From: Buxus sempervirens
Lineage: Eukaryota > Streptophyta > Magnoliopsida > Buxales > Buxaceae
Reading direction: 5' to 3'
Assembly: GCA_947561395.2 (NCBI GenBank)
Contig: OX387182.1
Span: 48,787,949-48,851,948 of the forward strand
DNA length: 64,000 nucleotides
In this document: positions 49,101 to 55,800 of the stretch, piece by piece
How positions within the stretch are numbered: the stretch's first letter is position 1
How the letters are laid out: the number at the start of each line of letters is the position of its first letter
The notes under the pieces: model-generated
The model's input: only the letters and a program-made list of their open reading frames with translations
The model's database searches: none
What the model was told of the DNA's origin: nothing
Position numbers and translations under genes: made by a program

Positions 49101-52100
49101 TTGATTTAATTTCAACAATTATTAAACATTCCACCAATTCCTATAATTTCTAATATATAAACAACAATAGGGTGTATGCTTATGTTATGGTACATGAAAC
49201 AACCCCATCTCCTTCTCTCTCTTCCACTTTAACTAAAAGACGTAATAGCCAACCCCATCACTTTATCTCTCTTCTTTAATATTAAATATCGGCTAAGGAT
49301 TAAACCCATGTGATAAAAATTTTAATGAAATATTATTTAGCTCCAATCGTCACTTTTGGTGAAAGCACAAAACTTAAGTGAAACAGATTTTTCAATTTGT
49401 TTTTACAATCAACATTCACTTAGCTTAATCACAATAACATAATTAAATTGAACATTCATCCTATAATGAAATGCACATGAGAACACTAGTAATCACACCA
49501 CATAGGACCCACGTTTTCTTCTTTTCTTCACTGAACCTTAACTCATTTCGCACTTCCTCACTACACCCCACGTATCACTTTGAGGTCAACACCATGTGAG
49601 CACTATAGATTTTCTTAAATTTGGGTGATGATGTCATCGATTCTTTAATGCTCTGTTTGAATAAACAAGGAACAGTTTGAATGAACAATGTACTACCAAA
49701 AAGTGTGAATGAACAATGCAATGGGATGACTGGTTTTTTTTCAAAGTTATTGTTGGTAGATGATGTCATCATCCACTAAAGGGATGATGACATCATCATC
49801 TCTTTAGTCTATTTGGTCTTCTCTTGAGTGAACAATGAAACATTAAATTTTAGTGTGCAGGCTACGGCTATGGAGAGATGGCATTAAATTTTTGTCTGCA
49901 GGCTACGGCTATGGAAGGATAGACGGCTTACAGTTTACGTAAACATAGAAGAGGATTCATTGTGATTCCTTTTTTATAACAATTCGTCCTTTAACTCTGT
50001 ACCAATTTATTCAAACAGAGAGAAGGGTTACTAGTTAAAGCAAAAGTAACTCGTTTGTCCCTTTCAATATAGTTAAATCATTATGAACAAAACACAAGGG
50101 CTTTCAATATATTAAAATCATTAGGAACAAAACACAAGGGATATCAATATATTTAAATCTTTAGGAACAAAACACAAGGGATATCGGCATCATTCGATTT
50201 CCTTTTCGTCAAAATAGATCTATAGTTTTCTGTGTAAATCATCTAACTAAAAACAAAGAAATCAATGCACAAATCATAAGAAATATATTAACCCACTTAC
50301 CTTTGATTTTTTTTTTTTTTTGATTCTTGTATTAAGATTACCAAATCTGAAGTGTCTTCTTCAAGATTCTTTTTCTCCAAGATAATGGAGGCTAGGATTA
50401 ATATTAGAGGGAGGGGGAGAAGGAGAAAATGGGAAGAGGGTGAAATGGGAGAGGGAAGAAAAGGGGCGTGAGAGTGAGGAAAAGGGTTTGAAAGAAGGTT
50501 TTAGCAAAAGGTTGAAGTGACGGCTAGGGTTTTAAATGGCCTTGATTGGGTGTGTGTGCAGGTAGGGAAAAGCATGCTACCTACAAATAACCTCTTAAGG
50601 TAAATAGGACTTTGACTGGTCAAATTTTGACCCTGGTCAAAGTTTCAAACCAAATTTTAAGTCATTACAGGGACCATGAAAGGATGTCAGCTATAGAAGA
50701 ATTAGGATGGAGAACCAAGGAGAATAGACGAGGAAATTGGCTCGACAACACATTCCTACCTCCACCGTAGATCATGCAAAAAACGAACAGAAGAACCAGA
50801 CCCAACACACAACTTGACATGAGGATAAAAGGAAGGTACCTGACTCATAATGGCTTTCCAAGTGTAGTTTCCTGAGGGGTGTACCCTCAAGTGATCGACC
50901 ACCCATTATCATCACTAGCATATTTGCTTGCAATCACTTGGCACTACAAACTTTCTTTTTCCGTGCTGAAGCGCCACAACCATTTGGTAAGAAGAGAGGA
51001 GTTTCGGGAAGCTACCTTGCCCAGTCCTATTCTTCCTTTCTCCCTTCCTAAAGACACTTTTTCCCAACCTACCAAACGTGTCTTATTTTCTCCCCCTCTC
51101 TTCCATAGGAAATCCATTTATACTTTTTCAATGATTGCCACAACCATCATAGGCATCAGAACAAAGACATAACATAAACTAGTAAATTAGCAAGCACCAC
51201 CTTGATTAAGGTGATGCGACCTTCGAGAGATAGGTAATTCCTTTTCCATATCGCTAATCTCTTCTCTGCCCTTTCTATCATCGGTTCCCAAAAGCTCACG
51301 TTACGTGGAGACGCGCCAAGGGGAAGCCCTAAGTATGACATAGGCCAAGAAGCTACTTGACACCCTAAAATCCGACTAAATATATATATAGAGTATTTTT
51401 CTAATATATATATAGAGTATTTTACTATGTAAATATATATATATAGAGTATTTTACTAATAAAAAAATTAATGAAAATTTTTTTGAGTTGTGTGGAGCCT
51501 GATAGTACTGGACACTCAGCCACAGCTCTCACGGGTCAAGCTTGCCTTCACCACTTCATTGTATTAGGGTTATATTTCCCTTGTTGTTTTATCCTTGTAA
51601 GCTTCTTCCATTTGAAAAATATAGTGAGACAACCGGCGGCCGTGGATGTAGCCTTATTCTGGGGTGAACCACGTAAAATCTATGTGTTTCTCTTCTTGTG
51701 TGATTCTCTCTATCATTTTTTGCTTCTCACGATCTCTAGGAATCAGGTCAGATTCCTAACACAATTAATCCCCTAAATCTTCACAAAATGGATATATAAT
51801 GACATATTTTTGTCTTTTTAACCATAAAAACTTGACAGATGCTATCATTGACATATGGTTAGTTCTAACAAATATCCATAATAAGTGTTTGGCATGATGC
51901 AGTTGGTCCTTTATGACCGCTATTTCTTTCTTTTTTTCAGTCATTGATATATTTAGAAGTTCCATTGTGATGTCGAAAACCTATTTTTTTGTAGCTCTTG
52001 TTGAGAATTTGATAGCAAAAGTCAAGGCCTGGGAATTGGAGAAAGGAATCCCTTTCCTATATGACAAGGTGTAAATCCATTTACTAATTAGTGAATTTAA

Positions 52101-53024
52101 ATTATACTCAAATTCTCCATATGGAGTTGTTTAAGACATTGGCTATTTGTTTTTGAATTTAAGGTGCCGTTGTTGCATACCTTGGAGGAATATACCATAC
52201 TTCGGCGGGAGAAAGAAGAGGAGAAACGCAGATATCGGGTTTGTCACTAGTTTCTTTCTTCTATCATATTTTATTGTTTTATACATCTTTGTTTGTCAAC
52301 TATGCTGTCACAGTTAAAAATGCAGACAATTCAAGCAGTTACAGAGCCTTAACATACATACAATGCCAACGAGCATACACAAATTTTAGAGCTTGGCACC
52401 AAACATAGGAAGGTCTTGTTCTTTAAAGCCAGTTCAAGACTGCAATTAATCTAGGATCCTTTCCAGTAATTAGAAGTGCTTATATAAGGTAATACAGAAG
52501 GGCATAAATATAAAGGTGTATGATTATTGGATCGTAATGCAGCTGAATGCTGAAAGGAAAGTTGCTGACGTTCCAATACCGAATTCATCCATCCGAACAT
52601 TTTGAATTATGCCCTGCTCCCGTGGTTTGGTTTTTCCGGTCTTTGTGGTTTATGCCATAGATTTGACATTGGTACATTTTGACTTTCAATGAAGATCATA
52701 TTTTGCTCTTATTGTTCTTGACAGGAGCAGAAGCGCCTGCAGGAGCAACTGGTGGCTGAACAAGAGGCACTCTTTGGATCAAGGCCAAGCCCGATGAGGC
52801 TACCTGTTTTGAAGAAGCCATTGGGTCAGAGTACGAACTCAAATACAATGGCTGGAACTCCGACAGGTCGCCGTGTGGTGACACCAACATCACGGCAAGG
52901 GATTTTATCTGGTAAGGAAAGGAGAGACAGTGGCAGGGTAGGTGCTGTTATACCTGTAAACTATGTTGCTCTTACGAAAGATGATTCGACCTCTCGGGGT
53001 GGCTCAGCTGTTGTTTCTCCTTGA
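16112..53024 (+). CDS. MAP65-5: 65-kDa microtubule-associated protein, MAP65-5-like (11 coding exons)
   Basis: This gene encodes a plant MAP65, the Ase1/PRC1-type protein that dimerises and cross-links antiparallel microtubules in cortical arrays, spindle and phragmoplast. Joining exons 16112-16177, 19528-19731, 19822-20076, 20170-20385, 21362-21517, 21624-21783, 28145-28296, 46680-46767, 51995-52068, 52164-52238 and 52725-53024 gives 581 residues, the usual family length. The N-terminus has [12 protein letters not shown] and IWDEIGE-type coiled coil. The spectrin-like microtubule-binding region carries [20 protein letters not shown], and [14 protein letters not shown] (about residues 374-430). 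The basic tail has RPSPMR, KKPLGQS, GTPTGRR and a terminal SP, with likely CDK/MAPK sites. KKPLGQS, GCL and WLDDYE favour the MAP65-5 clade (from memory). An in-frame ATG at 16097 would add MSGLQ. The frame is uninterrupted and looks functional. Expression across 37 kb with 18 kb of nested transposons in one intron is unusual. Confidence 0.92.
17808..18345. mobile_element. hAT-like MITE, degenerate
   Basis: It begins TAGGTGTGGCAATTTTTC and ends GAATTGCCACCCCTA; the minus strand of the end, TAGGGGTGGCAATTC, matches the start. Internal GGGCC/GGCCC words (GGTCGGGCCTTGACAGGC) are typical of this kind of plant hAT element. No convincing 8-bp duplication flanks it. Confidence 0.5.
18368..18545. repeat. 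Purine-rich (GA)n-like tract
   Basis: About 180 bp of nearly pure G/A on the plus strand (GAGAGAAAGAGGG, GGAGAGGGAGAGGG). It could form triplex DNA. It creates long low-complexity open frames on the minus strand that are not genes. Confidence 0.8.
18663..18684. repeat. (CA)n microsatellite
   Basis: Eleven CA units, followed by ATATAT. Confidence 0.9.
19528..19731 (+). CDS. MAP65-5: MAP65 exon 2
   Basis: Residues 23-90 ([46 protein letters not shown]): heptad-rich coiled coil of the dimerisation rod. The acceptor is TATCAG|AAA and the donor is AGA|GTCTGT, a weak but GT-type site. It was chosen because the next exon joins in frame and matches the family there. Confidence 0.85.
19822..20076 (+). 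CDS. MAP65-5: MAP65 exon 3
   Basis: Residues 91-175 ([43 protein letters not shown]): rod coiled coil. Acceptor TTGCAG|TCT, donor AAG|GTTTTC, phase 0 on both sides. Confidence 0.9.
20170..20385 (+). CDS. MAP65-5: MAP65 exon 4
   Basis: Residues 176-247, including VNEVHPSL and [13 protein letters not shown], two of the most conserved stretches in plant MAP65s. Acceptor TTTGCAG|AGC, donor AAG|GTGAAA. Confidence 0.9.
20386..21361 (+). other. MAP65 intron 4, 976 bp
   Basis: AT-rich; no repeat or gene recognised. Confidence 0.85.
21362..21517 (+). CDS. MAP65-5: MAP65 exon 5
   Basis: Residues 248-299, with ELWNLMDTP, the signature motif of MAP65 proteins, then [14 protein letters not shown] and [10 protein letters not shown]. 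Acceptor TTGTAG|CTT, donor CAG|GTTGAA. Confidence 0.92.
21624..21783 (+). CDS. MAP65-5: MAP65 exon 6
   Basis: Residues 300 to part of 353 ([40 protein letters not shown]). It ends in phase 1, the G of the glycine codon, before GTTATT. Confidence 0.9.
22101..23609 (+). mobile_element. hAT (Ac-like) deletion derivative, 1509 bp, with 8-bp target duplication
   Basis: CATAAGAG flanks it at 22093-22100 and 23610-23617. The ends are TAGGGATGCTTATTGGGCC and, on the minus strand, TAGGGGTGCTAAACGG. A TATA box (CTATAAATAGG, about 22390) and a leader remain, and inside 22872-23210 is the end of a transposase, so this is an internally deleted copy of a once coding element. A G/C-biased subterminal block and a duplicated AACAGTCATATTGG motif (about 22268 and 22343) are also seen. 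Confidence 0.85.
22872..23210 (+). pseudogene. hAT transposase C-terminal remnant, 112 codons
   Basis: The frame ends with [19 protein letters not shown] followed by an acidic tail ([12 protein letters not shown]). This resembles the last helix of the hATC dimerisation domain of plant Ac-like transposases (R..LTPE.VEALVC..DW). The zinc finger and DDE catalytic parts are missing, so it cannot transpose DNA itself. It is open from the ATG at 22878, but I infer it is a leftover exon rather than a gene. Confidence 0.55.
25190..26075 (-). pseudogene. L1-type LINE tail with RT zinc-binding (zf-RVT) remnant
   Basis: On the minus strand, 25855-26075 reads [19 protein letters not shown] then [17 protein letters not shown]. 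This corresponds to the end of the zf-RVT domain in plant L1 (C..V..IW, A..Y.IW..RN.RIF). The 3' untranslated part probably extends left to about 25190 and is interrupted by the hAT MITE at 25361-25755. No reverse transcriptase remains. Confidence 0.55.
25361..25755. mobile_element. hAT MITE, 395 bp, with perfect 8-bp target duplication
   Basis: CCCAACCC occurs at 25353-25360 and 25756-25763. The ends are CAGTGGCGGAACCAGGA and, on the minus strand, CAGTAGCAGAACCACG. Inside are three partial tandem units containing GAGTTGGGGG...AAACCAGAAATTTTAG and long G runs, with C runs at the far end. The CAGGGGCGGAGCCAGG-type end is known for hAT (Tip100-like) MITEs; a relative is at 57037-57078. Confidence 0.85.
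26076..26325. repeat. Probable small repeat inserted in the L1 relic
   Basis: It has inverted words around AATTTCGGCGAAAT and ATTTCGGTGCCAAATTT and a repeated TTTCCCC/GGGGAAA motif. It separates the L1 homology from flanking DNA. Its class is not determined. Confidence 0.35.
27520..27710 (+). pseudogene. Possible L1 reverse-transcriptase scrap
   Basis: The plus-strand translation [14 protein letters not shown] followed by VMFWQVTK resembles the LPYLGLPLG...FW..V block near the end of plant L1 reverse transcriptases. It is short and decayed, so this call is tentative. Confidence 0.3.
28145..28296 (+). CDS. MAP65-5: MAP65 exon 7
   Basis: Rest of residue 353 to 403: [40 protein letters not shown], the beginning of the spectrin-like microtubule-binding domain. 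Acceptor TTCTCAG|GG, donor AGG|GTAATG; entry phase 1, exit phase 0. Confidence 0.92.
31390..32355 (-). mobile_element. Ty1/copia fossil, reverse-transcriptase part
   Basis: The minus strand shows decayed copia RT blocks in the right order: a V..NPVV-like segment, a DIKN-FV-GD-like segment, a QPP-like segment, a KVGRLKK-IYG-like segment, and a VDD-type catalytic neighbourhood. Only this part of pol is left, with no LTR seen. It is heavily broken (many breaks) and looks old. Its orientation opposes the host gene. Confidence 0.6.
32356..34059. other. Unassigned intronic DNA
   Basis: Some stretches may be further decayed copia, but no domain could be supported. Poly-T tracts near 32940 and 33515. 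Confidence 0.35.
34977..35520 (-). pseudogene. L1-A RNase H domain
   Basis: [38 protein letters not shown] and [19 protein letters not shown] give the D, E and D/H blocks of the RVT_3 RNase H. One frame offset near 35271-35291 splits the domain. Plant L1 lineages with this extra RNase H are known; it would degrade the RNA strand during target-primed reverse transcription. Confidence 0.75.
36608..36941 (+). repeat. Copia-B left LTR
   Basis: TG...CA ends, 334 bp. It is shorter than the right LTR because of two small indels in the GC-rich part near its start. Confidence 0.9.
40973..41340 (+). repeat. Copia-B right LTR
   Basis: 368 bp, same ends as the left LTR. It shares the GGCGGCCGTGGACGTAG and GATCTATAGGAAT boxes, also found in the related solo LTR at 51481-51761. 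Confidence 0.9.
41705..43080 (-). mobile_element. L1-B: young 5'-truncated L1, 1376 bp, inside L1-A
   Basis: A 29-bp duplication with a single mismatch (41676-41704 and 43081-43109, beginning TAGCCTAGAG) flanks it, and a poly-T run (41705-41719) marks its minus-strand poly-A tail. The duplicated sequence is L1-A reverse-transcriptase DNA, which fixes the insertion order. Strong 5' truncation with a long target duplication is typical of target-primed reverse transcription. Confidence 0.92.
41808..43046 (-). CDS. L1-B ORF2 C-terminal part (RT end plus zf-RVT), 412 codons, uninterrupted
   Basis: The frame starts within the RT thumb region ([47 protein letters not shown]). It continues through the connecting domain ([33 protein letters not shown]) to the zinc-binding domain ([35 protein letters not shown] with its C-C-H-H pattern) and [12 protein letters not shown]. 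There is no internal stop in 1.2 kb, which fits a recent insertion. The ATG is fortuitous: the element lacks the endonuclease and RT catalytic core, so no active product is expected. Confidence 0.85.
   Translation of the reverse strand: MGNLPTYLFSSLVCPASVVDSLERIQRNFLWKGWDEANKYHLVSWEEVCRDKKGGLGIRRLRLFNKSLLSKWSWRYGKDPTSLWRKLITIKYNYNPNDWLPSCVNGCIGCSLWRPITKFSSHLTSSLRYELGKGDRIRFWEDIWCGEEPIKARFLDLFSITTSSQMYIAKLCSYDGSGWNWNLNFKRNLFDWEIDSLAQLLVSIHGHQLNSNQDEMKWVGNRSSEFTVKEFYNHLAKKDIRFMLLDMLWQPILPSKIGFFIWTAALGRVLTIDNLMKRGWHIPNRCVLCKSDLESINHLFVHYKVAHDLWSVILQRFGKLWVQPRDLIQVLQSWGYSKSVLRNDVLWNLAPAAILWALWKERNKRIFEDSSSPFWGLVQSSLNFLLYWASSSESCKGLIRHEFFECGNFCDL
43863..44235 (+). pseudogene. L1 tail inside the hAT element
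   Basis: The plus strand reads [19 protein letters not shown] and [14 protein letters not shown], the end of an L1 ORF2 (W..RN.RIF...). A 3' untranslated region follows with GGGGTGTGTCCCTACTAGC and a T-rich end (TTTTAATATATC). ACATAG-containing words at both borders (CAACATAG near 43862 and 44241) may be a short target duplication. Confidence 0.6.
44556..44705 (+). pseudogene. RTE-type LINE fragment (end of ORF)
   Basis: The plus strand encodes [20 protein letters not shown], then a stop, then [18 protein letters not shown]. This is the characteristic C-terminus of plant RTE reverse transcriptases ([18 protein letters not shown]). About 150 bp only, within the hAT element. Confidence 0.75.
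46680..46767 (+). CDS. MAP65-5: MAP65 exon 8
   Basis: [20 protein letters not shown] and ARVLVSKLP: the most conserved core of the microtubule-binding domain, with basic residues that contact tubulin in the PRC1/Ase1 family. Acceptor TCTCTAG|GAT, donor CAT|GTGAGC; exit phase 1. Confidence 0.93.
48606..49055. repeat. Hairpin-forming minisatellite in the solo LTR
   Basis: The word GGTACTGAACTAG (with small variants) occurs at 48606, 48681, 48809, 48893, 48948 and 49014. Each copy is followed 10-25 bp later by its near inverted copy CTAG(C/T)AGTAC. Spacing is 55-130 bp. Each pair can fold as a stem. Confidence 0.8.
50308..50323. repeat. Poly-T run in the solo LTR
   Basis: About 15 T residues beside AGGTAAGTGGG on the minus strand, near the likely LTR leader. 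Confidence 0.6.
51376..51466. repeat. Short AT-rich tandem repeat
   Basis: Three units of ATATATATAGAGTATTTTACTA (about 30 bp apart). Confidence 0.8.
51481..51761 (+). mobile_element. Copia solo LTR related to Copia-B
   Basis: It shares with the Copia-B LTR the start TGAGTTGTGTGGAGCC, the box CCGGCGGCCGTGGATGTAG, CTGGGGTGAACCACG and the end GGTCAGATTCCTAACA. About 281 bp with an internal deletion near the start relative to Copia-B. No internal region adjoins it and no clear target duplication was seen. It ends 233 bp before exon 9. Confidence 0.75.
51995..52068 (+). CDS. MAP65-5: MAP65 exon 9
   Basis: [20 protein letters not shown] then FLYDK: conserved helix of the microtubule-binding domain (AWE..KG.PFLYD). 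Acceptor TTTGTAG|CT (entry phase 1), donor AAG|GTGTAA. Confidence 0.92.
52164..52238 (+). CDS. MAP65-5: MAP65 exon 10
   Basis: [20 protein letters not shown] then KRRYR, the end of the spectrin-like domain. Acceptor TTTAAG|GTG, donor CGG|GTTTGT. Confidence 0.9.
52239..52724 (+). other. MAP65 intron 10, 486 bp
   Basis: No repeat or gene recognised. Confidence 0.85.
52725..53024 (+). CDS. MAP65-5: MAP65 exon 11 and stop
   Basis: Residues 483-581: [64 protein letters not shown], ending VVSP. A disordered basic tail with several S/T-P sites; SPMR fits the full CDK consensus. Phosphorylation of such tails is known to reduce microtubule binding in other MAP65s. Acceptor TTGACAG|GAG. Confidence 0.93.
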   Translation, partial: EQKRLQEQLVAEQEALFGSRPSPMRLPVLKKPLGQSTNSNTMAGTPTGRRVVTPTSRQGILSGKERRDSGRVGAVIPVNYVALTKDDSTSRGGSAVVSP

Positions 53025-53330
53025 AATGTTCCTTCTCACTTCTTAATATCTGAAGACAGGTATGCAGCGATTTGCTGATACTGACTTTTGGACTTGTCAA
53101 GTGCTGATAAGCTGATTCTTGTGCGTTTCTATTATGTAATGTACATAAGAGTCTTATTTTTCCTTTGATCTTTGAAATTAGCAGAAAAATGCCTCCTCCT
53201 TGACACACTCCCACACCTCAATTTGGAGTCTTGCCTTGGATTTTGTTCGCAATAGAGTAGCTTTTGTAAGTTTAGAAGAAGTTTCATGTATGAATGAATA
53301 AACCGGGGGAATGTTGCATCAATGTTCAGT
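53025..53330 (+). other. Probable MAP65 3' UTR
   Basis: AATAAA at 53297-53302 is a plausible polyadenylation signal. The end of the transcript is an estimate. Confidence 0.5.
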
Positions 53331-54528
53331 TGATATGGCTTCGATGGTAGATCGTTCAGCTACCGCTTTATAATCTTGTAGATTGGTTATGGATATTGCT
53401 GAACTTGATGCAGGTAGGCTCTACTTGCATTGCTTGACCGAAGTATTCAGTTTTTTTTTTTTGCCTGTTGAAGCATATGATTAAGCCTGCTAGAGGAAGC
53501 TGGCCCTATCTGAGAAATTGAGAATTACTTAGAACCTCTAGTTCTACAGGTTTCCAGTATATTAGTAAACCTTTGAAAAATGAAATTCTCACCCTCAAGC
53601 TTGGAGAAAATTATCATAAAATTTTCGTTTAGAACAAGCACTTACCCTTATTGTTTAAAAGAAGCAACTTCTTGTCTTCATGGATAAGTGCTCCCATTGA
53701 GTTACTTGTACAAAAGTACTTATAAATTAACAAAGTTGGCCTAGACATGACTTGATCAGGCATATTATATTTTTGGGCTCCTAAATTACGTGATTGTTAA
53801 CCCAATAAGTGCTCTTGTTATTCGCATTTAAGCATATTTGAGAAGCTTCAAATAAAGCATTTATTCAACTTTGTTTATTTTAGAATCGACAAAATCCAGG
53901 AAATAAACTCCCCATTCTGTTGAAGCAGTTTATTTCTTGAGTTCTTAAAATGCTTTTGTGCGAATGAGTTTCCGTATTAAACTGATAATTTTGTTGAGAG
54001 TTTTATTCTCAGTATTTTAAAATGCACATTTTGCCACTTCTTTTCCATTTGACAGAAAGTTTGCATTAACTGTTTCTTATAAATTAGTTCAGAGAAATCA
54101 ATTCCAAAGGAATCTTTTCTCCTTTTAGAAGCAACACTAAACAAGGCCTTTGGTTGCGTTTGGCATTGCATAGTGAAGTGGTTATTTTTACTTTCATTTA
54201 TCAAAACACCTTTTTAAGCCAAAAGTGTGCTAGATAAGTTCTTCGACCGAGTTACTTGTCTCGAAGTTCTTACCCATAACCATCAGCAAGGCCAACAGTA
54301 ACCTTGTTTGTCATTGCTTCCTAAATAAAAGAAGTGATTCCTTCAAGAGTCGGACTTTTGAAGTGTTTCATAAAAAGAAAAAAAAAATTAACTGTTTTAG
54401 ATTTATAAATATAAAACTTGCTTAATGCCTATTTAAAATATGCTCACGTCTTATAATATCTTCCTTTTCGTTCGACTCCTTACGGTATCTTGAACGCTGC
54501 CTTAAATTCTGACATCACACAAAGTTCA
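53331..54528. other. 3' flank, no gene recognised
   Basis: AT-rich. A GGTTGCGTTTGGCATTGCAT phrase near 54153 resembles hAT MITE ends, but no partner end could be fixed. Confidence 0.4.
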
Positions 54529-54893
54529 TGTTGTGAAAACGAATAGCAAAAAATAAAACAGAGAAATAACGTACACAAATGACGCGATTTACGTGGATCG
54601 GCAAATATACCTACGTCCATGGATAATGGGGTTCTTTTACTAAATCTGTGAAAATAAGGGTTACAAATACACAACCCTCTCCTGGCCGAAAGCGACACAA
54701 TCTCTCAAAATAACAATCATAAATCCTAACTTTGGGTTTTATACAAAAAATACCCAGGATTACAAAAACACCACTCATATGGTTCCTCCGGGCTCCGCCC
54801 TGAACCCCTGGGCAAGGGACCTTTGCAAACCTCATAACGAGCTCGACCCGTAAAAGATGGGGCTAAGCATACAATAAGGCCCATATGTAAACA
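54529..54893 (-). mobile_element. Copia solo LTR, minus orientation, 365 bp
   Basis: On the minus strand it starts TGTTTACATATGGGCC and ends GTTTTCACAACA. It contains CGGGTCGAGCTCG, GGGCGGAGCCCG, GGGTATTTT, CCATGGACGTAGG and GATCCACGTAAAT in the order of the Copia-B LTR (which is 368 bp). A 4-bp TTCA flanks both ends. No internal region adjoins it. Confidence 0.65.
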
Positions 54894-55800
54894 TTCACTG
54901 AATTCAAGTCACATACACAACAGTTCATGATTTATCTAACCAGGTCTTAAGAGATGCAGAATCGCTTATTGATGATAGTCGTACTCTGTGATTCTAAATC
55001 ATCGTCACATACTCGCGTCGACGACGTTCATGATCGATCCCTTTGAACGACATTGCCTGAAAAGCATTAGTCCCAGTGGATTGCTTCATGTGGAGACCGT
55101 TTTAAACGACACTGCCGACATTAATGCTATGAACCTAACCTTCCATGTGCACACGTACATGAACTGCACCACGCAAAGCTTTGTCGGATGACTTTTTCTT
55201 TCTTTCCTTTTCTGGGCTCTGCAAAATAGATTCGTGCCTCCATCTGTCGCCGCCCTTGTTTTGTACCTGGACATGACTCATTTGGAGGGGGAATCGCACG
55301 TTGGAGGCAAGAATATCCCGTCCTTTGTCCGTGTAACACAAGTAGGATATCATGTCTCCCACTCGTGTGCAACTTGGTGTCCTTGTTCGATCCCTTTACA
55401 AACGAGGCAGCAAGATCTTTCCCACTGCGGTGGGCACTCCACTTGGGTGCATTTTCAGCTTTGCCGGCTCTTATATTCCGTGTGAGATCATGCTCTATCC
55501 AACCATCCAACTCTTTACAGGGGCATGCATTTTTCTTCTGCTTGAAGACAAGGCAAGGGATTTTGGGCTTGAATTCAGATTCTACTTTGGTTCTGTCTGG
55601 ATTCCGCCACTAGGAGAGGACACTTACAATCTTTTTTGAAACCCTGATGGGACACTTCAAGGGGTCGTGAGGATCGCTGGTGAGCATAAATTAGAGCCAT
55701 TCGATCTCCTGATCGTTTGTAGTAGCAGTCAACATTATATGTAACAAATGTATGAAGCATCCCATAAGGTGGTGACTTCTTTGTACTTATTGTTTGCATT
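54894..55800. other. Unrecognised stretch with open frames on both strands
   Basis: Several overlapping frames of 70-127 codons (for example plus 55352-55639 and minus 55127-55510), with a base composition closer to coding DNA than the flanks. No translation matches a family I recognise, and no splice-supported model emerged. It could be a decayed gene fragment or an organelle-derived insert. Confidence 0.25.

Larger units (their letters stand above)
47831..50669 (-). mobile_element. Solo LTR (Tekay/Del-type Ty3/gypsy), 2839 bp, perfect target duplication
   Basis: GGGAC occurs at 47826-47830 and 50670-50674. The ends are TGCCATGCCC and GTCATTACA, so the element reads TGTAATGAC...GGCATGGCA on the minus strand. 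There is no gag or pol between the duplications, so it is a solo LTR left by recombination between two LTRs. It carries a minisatellite (48600-49060). The exact 5-bp match suggests a fairly recent insertion. Confidence 0.88.
47095..51365 (-). mobile_element. L1-C: L1 LINE relic, split by a solo LTR
   Basis: The minus strand at 51156-51341 reads [20 protein letters not shown] and [19 protein letters not shown] (RT end). 50675-51150 and 47130-47825 hold the connecting and zf-RVT regions, parallel to L1-A (36165-36500) in order and wording. Many stops and offsets are present. The solo LTR at 47831-50669 interrupts it. The left border is approximate and no tail or duplication was found. Confidence 0.65.
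46768..51994 (+). other. MAP65 intron 8, 5227 bp
   Basis: It contains L1-C, the Tekay-type solo LTR within it, a short AT tandem repeat and a copia solo LTR. 46768-47090 and 51762-51994 have no recognised feature. Confidence 0.85.

Noticed and set aside
55127-55639. A host gene on either strand
   Set aside because: Open frames compete on both strands and none has a recognisable motif or a convincing start or splice context.
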